Below, one piece after another: positions 1-4,020 of a DNA stretch of 5,561 nucleotides (the stretch's first letter is position 1; each line of letters starts with the position of its first letter). Under the pieces are notes generated by a model. It was not told where the DNA came from. It ran no database searches and was given only the letters and a program-made list of their open reading frames with translations. The DNA is taken from NCBI GenBank assembly GCA_026692885.1, contig JAPLNJ010001049.1:1-5561 (forward strand). Direction: 5' to 3'. This DNA comes from Planctomycetota bacterium (GTDB taxonomy: Bacteria; Planctomycetota; Planctomycetia; Pirellulales; Pirellulaceae). A program made the position numbers and the translations under genes.

Positions 1-42
1 AATCATGGAAATGGCGGAATCGCCATAGTGCAAAAGACTTAG

Positions 43-63
43 AGAATCCATCACCGGGATTCT
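43..63 (+). terminator. Possible terminator hairpin of a gene off the left edge
   Basis: AGAATCC at 43-49 pairs perfectly with GGATTCT at 57-63 around a 7-nt loop. It sits directly after the frame-1 stop codon at 40-42, the same arrangement as the rho terminator in this window. Only a weak T-rich tail follows (ACTTTGG), and the upstream gene is not visible, so this is tentative. Confidence 0.25.
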
Positions 64-72
64 ACTTTGGCA

Positions 73-146
73 GGGGCAAGCCCAGTGGGGAAAGTGGCGG
101 AATAACAACGACTTACGCTTAACCTCGTACCATTCGGGGCAAGCCC
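73..146. repeat. Two direct copies of GGGGCAAGCCC
   Basis: The 11-mer GGGGCAAGCCC occurs exactly at 73-83 and 136-146, 63 bp apart. Each copy is followed by related G-rich sequence with GGCGGAA, so the similarity extends beyond the 11-mer. Each copy contains the small dyad GGGC-AA-GCCC. It may be a degenerate repeat unit; no function is apparent. Confidence 0.4.
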
Positions 147-688
147 GGATGGGGGCGGAACGAAAACAGGACCATCCGTTTGACGCCCGACTCCCCAATT
201 TTGCGCGGGCCACCCCACGTCTGACCCCTTGTCTCGCGCCCATGCTGAACCGTTAAGTCTCATGCTTCACTCGCAAGGGCCAAAATACCGTTTTGTGCTA
301 GTGTATTCCTCAACCCCCTCGACCCGCCTTGACACCCGTCGAGGGTGCGCTCGACCTGGTCATCAAGGGAGGCTGTAGGCCGGACCAAGCAACCGGAAGC
401 ACTGCCGGAACTTCGGTCGCTTCCGGCGCGTGGCGTCTGCACCAAGCGGGTTCTTGTTACCCCGAGGATCACTTTGGACGGCACGCTATGACTCCTGGAA
501 AAACAGACGCAAGGGGATCTCACCCACGCGAAGAACGCTGGGCCGATTGTATCACCCTGTGGAGGCAACGGAAAGTTCCGTTCTTCCTCGCAACAACCGG
601 ACTCTCGTTCCTCGAAGTTACATTCGGGTGCCGACGGCGAAAATGGGGAGAAGCCGGGAAGAAATTCGGATGTGGAACCGTCTTCGGA

Positions 689-711
689 AAGCCGCCTTGC
701 GAAAGCGGCTT
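689..711 (-). terminator. Hairpin just downstream of the Uma2 gene
   Basis: AAGCCGC at 689-695 pairs with GCGGCTT at 705-711, a 7-bp GC-rich stem around a 9-nt loop. On the minus strand it begins 16 nt after the Uma2 stop codon. The run of T after it is short (CTTTCC), so it would be a weak intrinsic terminator, or a barrier to 3' exonucleases. Confidence 0.3.
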
Positions 712-727
712 GTCGAGGGGCCTGTTC

Positions 728-1300
728 CTACGCGACCGGCTGAGGCAGGATGAACAACTCGCGAATCGGACAACGGAAACCGGGCAACACGTCGCCACCG
801 GTTAACTCGTCGTCTGCGCGCAGCGTCGCGCCGGGACCGTCCGAGCGATGGACTCGCACGGTTCGAGTCAGGGGATTGACCACCCAGACCAGCCGCACCC
901 CGGCGTGAAGGTAGTCTTCCACTTTGCTGTCCACGTCATAGGCCAAGTCGTTGGGCGAGACGACTTCCACCGCCAAATCGGGTGCAAGCCGAAGGTGGCC
1001 CTCCGGCGGCTGCTCCCTAGGCAACCGCCCAAATCGGACGAACGACACGTCCGCGCGACGCACCTTGTCTGGGTCGTCCGGGAAACACCGGAAGGAAGTT
1101 CCTTCGGGAAACGCCCAGCCGAGATGCTGGCTGCGGCAGAAATCTTCGATGAGGTGATGCATCTGCCCGGCAATGAAACTCGACTTCGCTCCCATTCTTC
1201 GTTCCACAAGTTCCCCGCCGACGAGTTCATAGGCGTCTCCGTCGGGACGGGTCAGGAGTTCTTCAGGGCGGTGCTGGATATTCGTCGCAACTGTGCTCAT
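728..1300 (-). CDS. Uma2 family (DUF820) PD-(D/E)XK nuclease-fold protein
   Basis: A 190-residue cytoplasmic protein matching the Uma2/DUF820 pattern throughout. It begins with YELVGGELVERRMG (residues 25-38), followed by a helix and RRADVSFVRF (81-90). The core APDLAVEVVSPND (107-119) and DSKVEDYLHAGV (124-135) comes next, then LVWVVNPLTRTVRVHR and a closing GGDVLPGF. The candidate PD-(D/E)XK metal-site residues are D84 or D108, E112 and K126, all intact. The usual family length is about 180-200 residues, so it is complete. I chose the ATG at 1300; a TTG at 1306 would add only two residues, and neither start has a Shine-Dalgarno sequence. Uma2 proteins are highly expanded in cyanobacteria and planctomycetes and are called putative endonucleases, but their substrate and role are largely unknown. 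The gene stands alone, with no antitoxin or transposase partner visible. Confidence 0.9.
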   Translation of the reverse strand: MSTVATNIQHRPEELLTRPDGDAYELVGGELVERRMGAKSSFIAGQMHHLIEDFCRSQHLGWAFPEGTSFRCFPDDPDKVRRADVSFVRFGRLPREQPPEGHLRLAPDLAVEVVSPNDLAYDVDSKVEDYLHAGVRLVWVVNPLTRTVRVHRSDGPGATLRADDELTGGDVLPGFRCPIRELFILPQPVA

Positions 1301-1359
1301 GATCAAGCCAAACCGTGGCGTACCAGAAGGGGTGCAAACGTGTAGGCGTTAGCCACCGC

Positions 1360-1389
1360 ATTATAGACAGATGGGCCGATGTCTGTCAC
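1360..1389 (-). promoter_or_regulatory. Sigma70-type promoter of the Uma2 gene
   Basis: On the minus strand the sequence reads GTGACA (1389-1384), an 18-bp spacer, then a perfect TATAAT (1365-1360). This predicts a start near 1353 and a 5' UTR of about 53 nt before the ATG at 1300. Five of six -35 bases and all -10 bases match consensus. Its position and orientation suit the Uma2 gene. Confidence 0.6.
1366..1387. promoter_or_regulatory. Operator-like dyad inside the Uma2 promoter
   Basis: GACAGA at 1366-1371 and TCTGTC at 1382-1387 form a perfect 6-bp inverted repeat with 10 bp between arms. It fills the -10/-35 spacer and overlaps the -35 box, where a dimeric repressor would block polymerase. 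No regulator gene is adjacent, so the role is inferred from position only. Confidence 0.3.
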
Positions 1390-1463
1390 CGCCCACAGCA
1401 GTTCCCGGAAACGAGATTTGCTCTTAGGGAGGTAAGAACGAGTGCTCGCATTTCGCGATGCTA

Positions 1464-1503
1464 GCATGAGCGGTGCGGGGGGTCTTCCCGCCCTGAGGCA
1501 TGC
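1464..1503. repeat. Nested dyad at the left edge of the repeat island
   Basis: GCATG at 1464-1468 can pair with CATGC at 1499-1503, and inside it GCGGG at 1475-1479 pairs with CCCGC at 1487-1491. Together they form an interrupted stem. It abuts the left flank of the MITE-like element and may belong to an older repeat into which that element inserted. Confidence 0.35.
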
Positions 1504-1512
1504 GGTTTGCAA
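1504..1512 (+). repeat. Left target-site duplication GGTTTGCAA
   Basis: The 9-mer GGTTTGCAA directly abuts the left terminal inverted repeat and is identical, in the same orientation, to 1675-1683 at the other end. A perfect 9-bp match exactly at both boundaries is the footprint of staggered-cut insertion. Confidence 0.7.
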
Positions 1513-1674
1513 GGCCTTGATCATAAGGTTGCGCAAAACGCCAGCAGGGTGGCTGGTGGCTGAGCCTAGGCGAAGCCCCAGCAACAGTGGACTGGGGCTT
1601 CGCTTAGGCTCAGCCGCCAGCCACCCGGACCGTGGCCAGCACGGACAGCAGTGCGCAACCTTACGATCAAGGCC
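1513..1674. mobile_element. 162-bp MITE-like non-autonomous insertion element
   Basis: The ends are 22-bp terminal inverted repeats (1513-1534 and 1653-1674) matching at 21 of 22 positions. They start GGCCTTGATC and end AAGGTTGCGC, differing only at 1523/1664. The element is bounded on both sides by the same 9-bp direct repeat, GGTTTGCAA. The interior is 12 nt, a 35-bp arm, a 10-nt loop, a second 35-bp arm and 26 nt. It has no coding capacity. This is the architecture of a miniature inverted-repeat transposable element moved by a transposase encoded elsewhere; 9-bp duplications are known from several IS families, so the parent family cannot be named. The intact duplication and nearly identical ends suggest a fairly recent insertion. 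Confidence 0.7.
1547..1626 (+). repeat. Long palindrome with 35-bp arms inside the MITE
   Basis: The left arm (1547-1581) and right arm (1592-1626) are complementary at 33 of 35 positions around the 10-nt loop CAACAGTGGA. Both exceptions become G-U wobbles in a plus-strand transcript, so that RNA would be paired over all 35 bp; in the minus-strand RNA they are A-C mismatches. This could extrude as a cruciform in DNA or act as a strong barrier in RNA. From memory, the arm sequence (GCCTAAGCGAAGCCCCAG type) is dispersed in Pirellula-like genomes; I have not checked this. Confidence 0.85.
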
Positions 1675-1683
1675 GGTTTGCAA
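1675..1683 (+). repeat. Right target-site duplication GGTTTGCAA
   Basis: This is the identical partner of 1504-1512, starting immediately after the right terminal inverted repeat. Confidence 0.7.
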
Positions 1684-1740
1684 ACAGGGTGATTGTGCCT
1701 ACTACGACGTGGTGCGGTTGTACCAGCACGAGTTAGGAAA

Positions 1741-1797
1741 GGCCGCTCTTCCTCGCTGACGCGTCGGGTTACGATGCGCAAGCTTATGATCAAGGCC
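1741..1797. repeat. Fragment of a related dispersed repeat
   Basis: Positions 1776-1797 are a third copy of the MITE end sequence, in the same orientation as the right end, reading GCGCAAGCTTATGATC then AAGGCC. It differs from the left end by one base. It is preceded at 1751-1770 by CCTCGCTGACGCGTCGGGTT, which I recall as a very common dispersed motif in planctomycetes, often mistranslated as VTRRVSE or SLTRRVT. No opposite end or 9-bp duplication is visible, so it appears to be a solo end or a truncated relative of the element. Confidence 0.5.
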
Positions 1798-1846
1798 CTC
1801 CAGACACACGGAAGATGGTCAAGAATAAAGAACCTACGTATTTTGT

Positions 1847-1867
1847 CCAAGTTTTTCGCCAACTTGG
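1847..1867. promoter_or_regulatory. 7-bp dyad upstream of the plus-strand promoter
   Basis: CCAAGTT at 1847-1853 and AACTTGG at 1861-1867 are perfect inverted repeats separated by 7 nt. The dyad ends 12 bp before the -35 box at 1880. It could be a regulator site centred roughly 57 bp upstream of the predicted start, or a terminator remnant. It lacks a T tract after the stem on either strand. Confidence 0.35.
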
Positions 1868-1879
1868 TGCAGATTCGAG

Positions 1880-1907
1880 TTGACACGGACCCGAACATCG
1901 GTATGAT
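1880..1907 (+). promoter_or_regulatory. Near-consensus sigma70 promoter, candidate rho promoter
   Basis: A perfect TTGACA (1880-1885), a 16-bp spacer and TATGAT (1902-1907, five of six) make the best promoter in the window. Transcription would start near 1914. The only plus-strand gene downstream is rho at 2461, so this promoter drives either rho with a leader of about 550 nt, or a short RNA that ends near 2030. Confidence 0.65.
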
Positions 1908-1913
1908 TCGTGT

Positions 1914-2043
1914 GTTCCGCTGTTCTGTTTGACGTAAGAGCTCTGCTCAAGCGACACAGAACGCGTGATTCCTTGGCGCTTCCCCGGTTGTGACGTGTGG
2001 TTAGCCTGTCTATGGAAGACGCAGGCTTTTCGGGGGGGAAGTG
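1914..2043 (+). ncRNA. Candidate structured small RNA or rho leader domain
   Basis: The first 130 nt after the promoter fold into three compatible helices. The first pairs CGC plus GTTCTGT (1918-1928, one bulged T) with ACAGAACGCG (1956-1965), and encloses a GAGC/GCTC stem at 1938-1948. The second pairs CGCTTCCCC (1977-1985) with GGGGAAGTG (2035-2043) using one G-U pair. The third is the terminator-like hairpin at 2003-2027, which the second helix encloses. No convincing open reading frame explains the segment. It does not match any RNA class I know, so it is either an independent sRNA of about 115 nt or a regulatory 5' domain of the rho transcript. Confidence 0.4.
2003..2030 (+). terminator. 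Terminator-like hairpin in the rho leader
   Basis: AGCCTG at 2003-2008 pairs with CAGGCT at 2022-2027, with TCT/AGA pairing possible inside, and TTTTC follows directly. The stem is only 6 bp plus extensions and the T run is short, so termination is likely partial. That would suit attenuation rather than a hard stop. Confidence 0.4.
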
Positions 2044-2409
2044 ATCTGCTTCTCAGTCCTTCTTGGGCGACTGTCGAGCGTGTGCAGCAGCTTTCGTGAC
2101 GCTCTGAGCGAAGGGCGGCCTGCTTCTGATAGTGGTAGTTCACGCGTTTGCGATAATGTGAGAAGGTGGAGAAGCATCGTAATCCTCGCGCTGCCGAGCG
2201 GACTAGATCCGACAGCGAAGGATTCGTTTCGATCTTGCTGGGGATTCGATACCTGACGTGATGGTCAGATCCCTGTATGCCCCGTGTAGTTTGGTGGCGG
2301 ACGGATGGTTCGTCCACGCGAACTTCCCTCCCTCAAGCGGGAAACCGGCCGACATGGGATGCGCAACGTTGGCAGTAGCGTTCGTTGCGATGACAATTTC
2401 TAACGGAAG
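2044..2409 (+). other. Gene-free leader between the promoter region and rho
   Basis: No convincing gene lies here. A GTG-started frame of 71 codons opens at 2041 after a run of seven G, but its product matches nothing I recognise and has no clear coding bias. A 175-residue minus-strand frame runs across this region and through the promoter at 1880-1907, and looks like chance. Small dyads occur, such as GGACG/CGTCC at 2299-2315 and TTCCC/GGGAA near 2325-2344. The stretch is most simply untranslated leader of rho. Confidence 0.4.
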
Positions 2410-2445
2410 GCCGACGACGCGGAAGGGTTCGTCGGCGTGGACCCT
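2410..2445 (+). promoter_or_regulatory. Two mutually exclusive hairpins before the rho start
   Basis: Hairpin A pairs GCCGACGA (2410-2417) with TCGTCGGC (2429-2436), 8 perfect bp. Hairpin B pairs AGGGTTC (2424-2430) with GGACCCT (2439-2445), 7 bp with one G-U. They share 2429-2430 and interleave, so only one can form. B ends 15 nt before the rho ATG and could restrict ribosome access, which A would relieve. E. coli rho is known to be autoregulated through termination in its leader; a role for this switch is my inference. Confidence 0.35.
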
Positions 2446-2460
2446 CTTGGTAAGTGAGCT

Positions 2461-3753
2461 ATGGGAAAGAAGTTTCGTTCGAGGCCGGGTTCTGGTTCAG
2501 GTTCAGGTTCGGGGCCTGGAGGACGTTCCGGAGGGGCACCCCCGAACGGTCGAAATCGGCGGCGGCGGCCGATCCAACAAGGCGAACGTCCCCCTATGCT
2601 GGATCGGGAAGTCGCCGAAGATGCTGACGCGCCCCTGGAAGAGGGCGTGGGATTGCTCGAACTACATCCCAATGGCTATGGGTTCCTGCGCAGTCCCGAC
2701 AATAACTACTCGCGGGAACGTACCGATCCCTTTGTGCCCGGCACGATGATCGAGAAGTGCGGATTGCGGCAAGGGGTCATGATCCGTGGCATGGTGCAGC
2801 AGGCCCGTCGACAGCAGGGGCCCCGCCTGCGAGAAATCCTCGACATCGATGGCCTGCTCCCCGCCGATTACCTGAACGTCAAGAGCTTCGATCAGTTGAC
2901 CCCCATCAACCCCGAAGTTTGGTATCGGCTGGAAGTTGGTGCCGAACCGATAACGACCCGCGTGATGGACTTATTGACGCCACTGGGACGCGGGCAGCGG
3001 GCCTTGATCGTCGCTCCACCCCGTACCGGCAAGACGATTCTGCTGCAGCACATCAGCCTGGGGATCTCGACCAATTATCCCGAAGTGAAACTGATTGTGC
3101 TGTTGGTCGACGAGCGGCCGGAAGAGGTTACCGACATGCGCCGCAGCGTCAACGGAGAAGTTGTCGCCAGCAGCCTGGATCAGGACGTGGAAAGCCATGT
3201 GCGCATTTCGCAATTGATCGTCGACCGTTGCCGGCGGCTCGCCGAAATGGGACGCGACGTGTTCTTGCTGATGGATTCCATTACGCGTCTGGCGCGGGCC
3301 TTCAATAAATGGGTCGGCAATACGGGACGGACGATGAGCGGTGGTGTCGACATCAAGGCGATGGACATCCCTAAGAAGTTGTTCGCCACGGCCCGGGCGT
3401 TTGAGGAGGGCGGCTCGCTGACGATTGTCGGCACCGCGTTGATCGATACCGGCAGCCGGATGGATGAACTCATCTTTCAAGAGTTCAAGGGCACCGGCAA
3501 TATGGAGTTGGTCCTGGACCGTAAACTGGCAGACCGCCGGGTTTGGCCGGCGATCGACATTACCCAGTCCGGGACACGCCGCGAGGAGTTGTTGCACGAC
3601 GCCGCCACGCTGCATTCCGTGACCGCACTACGCCGGACCTTGTGCACAATGCACCCGGTCGACGCGATGGAGCAGCTCATCAAGCAACTCAGCCGCTTCA
3701 AGAGCAACACCGAATTCCTGCGGCTGATCAGCGGTAAACTGGCTGTCGACTAG
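2461..3753 (+). CDS. rho: Transcription termination factor Rho
   Basis: A 430-residue hexameric RNA-dependent ATPase/translocase that ends transcription. After a Gly/Ser/Arg-rich tail (1-40) comes the primary RNA-binding fold with the RNP1-like NGYGFLRS (71-78). The ATPase core follows: Walker A APPRTGKT (185-192, K191), DERPEE (217-222, with E218 and R219 matching E. coli E211 and R212) and Walker B VFLLMDSITRLARA (267-280). The Q-loop region is NTGRTMSGGVD (287-297), then EEGGSLT, EFKGTGNMEL (341-350) and the SGTR arginine finger R373 (E. coli R366). From Walker A to SGTR these landmarks keep a constant +7 offset from E. coli, so catalysis should be intact. Residues contacting bicyclomycin appear kept. 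The N-terminal helical Rho_N domain is absent. An in-frame TGA lies at 2455-2457, so 2461 is the earliest start; GGTAAG/TGAG upstream is a poor ribosome site. Confidence 0.98.
   Translation: MGKKFRSRPGSGSGSGSGPGGRSGGAPPNGRNRRRRPIQQGERPPMLDREVAEDADAPLEEGVGLLELHPNGYGFLRSPDNNYSRERTDPFVPGTMIEKCGLRQGVMIRGMVQQARRQQGPRLREILDIDGLLPADYLNVKSFDQLTPINPEVWYRLEVGAEPITTRVMDLLTPLGRGQRALIVAPPRTGKTILLQHISLGISTNYPEVKLIVLLVDERPEEVTDMRRSVNGEVVASSLDQDVESHVRISQLIVDRCRRLAEMGRDVFLLMDSITRLARAFNKWVGNTGRTMSGGVDIKAMDIPKKLFATARAFEEGGSLTIVGTALIDTGSRMDELIFQEFKGTGNMELVLDRKLADRRVWPAIDITQSGTRREELLHDAATLHSVTALRRTLCTMHPVDAMEQLIKQLSRFKSNTEFLRLISGKLAVD
2488..2511 (+). repeat. Four tandem GGTTCN hexamers in the rho 5' end
   Basis: GGTTCT, GGTTCA, GGTTCA and GGTTCG follow in frame and encode (Gly-Ser)x4, residues 10-17 of Rho. 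Such short tandem repeats change length by slippage. A change of whole hexamers would only alter the tail length and leave the frame intact. Confidence 0.8.
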
Positions 3754-3775
3754 CCCGGACTGTGCGGGCTACTTT
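3751..3775 (+). terminator. Intrinsic terminator of rho including its stop codon
   Basis: TAGCCCG at 3751-3757 pairs with CGGGCTA at 3765-3771 around the loop GACTGTG, and CTTTTC follows. The TAG stop codon is the 5' foot of the stem. This is a compact 7-bp, GC-rich stem with a short T run, so the rho gene itself appears to end by a Rho-independent terminator. Confidence 0.65.
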
Positions 3776-3778
3776 TCT

Positions 3779-3849
3779 CGTTCCGACGCTCTGCGTCGGA
3801 ACGCAAGCCACGGACGCTCTGCGTCCTTGGGCAGACGACGCGGAGCGTC
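3779..3849. repeat. Cluster of three GACGC-N3-GCGTC hairpins
   Basis: The first is a perfect 11-bp stem, CGTTCCGACGC (3779-3789) with GCGTCGGAACG (3793-3803), loop TCT. The second is GGACGC/GCGTCC (3812-3817/3821-3826), also with loop TCT and extended by CCA/TGG across one mismatch. The third, inverted relative to the others, is GACGC/GCGTC (3837-3849) with loop GGA. The shared GACGCTCTGCGTC core marks them as one REP-like family. I recall this motif as dispersed in planctomycete intergenic DNA, unverified here. Between convergent genes they may act as two-way terminators or mRNA 3' caps. Confidence 0.7.
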
Positions 3850-3858
3850 AAAACACTT

Positions 3859-3980
3859 GCGATCCCACGCGGAGAGCCTGTGAAGAAATGGGACTGGCTC
3901 CGAGCTAGCACCACGCCAAACCCTGAGAATATGACAGCTAGCGAGGTGCCTGTCCCAATTTCTTCACAGCCTCGGATCGC
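3859..3980. repeat. 122-bp imperfect palindrome between rho and the HEAT gene
   Basis: The outer arms are GCGATCC (3859-3865) and GGATCGC (3974-3980). The left arm has 8-10 extra bases just inside. The main arms then pair CTGTGAAGAAAT (3878-3889) with ATTTCTTCACAG (3958-3969), continue with GGGAC/GTCCC and mismatched GGC-CC segments, and end with GCTAGC at 3904-3909 and 3937-3942 around a 27-nt loop. There is no open frame of note and no flanking duplication. It resembles a decayed, dispersed palindromic element rather than a fresh insertion. It may serve as a bidirectional transcription barrier. Confidence 0.65.
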
Positions 3981-4020
3981 GTGAACGAGAGAGGCGTGAA
4001 GATGTTCACAGCGGTGCACC

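Larger units (their letters stand above)
1..727. other. Gene-free left region with several hairpins
   Basis: No reading frame here looks like a protein: the longest ones overlap each other on both strands, show no recognisable motif and have Arg/Ser/Gly-rich frame-shadow composition. A plus-strand gene could end at the left edge, with a frame-1 stop at 40-42, but only 13 codons are visible. Structure is plentiful. CCTCGAC at 317-323 can pair with GTCGAGG at 338-344, or the latter can pair with CTCGAC at 350-355, giving alternative stems. CCGGAAGC at 393-400 pairs with GCTTCCGG at 419-426 (8 bp). AACGGAA and TTCCGTT at 567-582 form a 7-bp stem, extended by GAGG/CCTC at 562-565/586-589. A structured RNA is possible, but I could not match it to RNase P RNA, tmRNA, SRP RNA or a group II intron. 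Confidence 0.5.

Noticed and set aside
329..357. TTGACA at 329-334 as a promoter -35 box
   Set aside because: No acceptable -10 hexamer lies 15-19 bp downstream, where the sequence is CGACCT.
329..805. 158-residue plus-strand reading frame, with a 107-residue frame overlapping it
   Set aside because: No motif is recognisable, the composition is Arg/Gly/Ser-rich as in chance GC-rich frames, its end runs antisense into the real Uma2 gene, and it lacks a ribosome site.
858..885. T-loop-like GGTTCGAGTC, suggesting a tRNA
   Set aside because: The flanking bases do not form a T stem or an acceptor stem, and it lies inside the Uma2 coding sequence.
848..1345. 165-residue plus-strand reading frame
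   Set aside because: It is exactly antisense to the Uma2 gene, which shows clear family motifs in its own frame.
1303..1683. 126-residue minus-strand reading frame
   Set aside because: It reads through the Uma2 promoter and the MITE; its LRLGSATSHPAG-type peptides are translations of the palindromic repeat.
1566..1898. Minus-strand frame containing VTRRVSEEE
   Set aside because: The peptide comes from translating the dispersed CTCGCTGACGCGTCGGGTT repeat and MITE end, a common source of false gene calls in planctomycetes.
2041..2256. 71-codon GTG-started frame after a run of seven G, as a possible leader peptide of rho
   Set aside because: The G run overlaps a proposed helix and the codon use is not convincing; there is no recognisable product.
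1790..2317. 175-residue minus-strand reading frame
   Set aside because: It has no motif, overlaps the repeat end, a strong promoter and the terminator-like hairpin on the other strand, and its Ser/Arg/His/Gln-rich composition looks non-coding.
2971..3615. 214-residue minus-strand reading frame
   Set aside because: It is antisense to the highly conserved ATPase core of rho.
3779..3849. Repeated GACGC hairpins as a CRISPR array
   Set aside because: The units are self-complementary, of unequal spacing and mixed orientation, with no constant-length spacers; they are REP-like hairpins.
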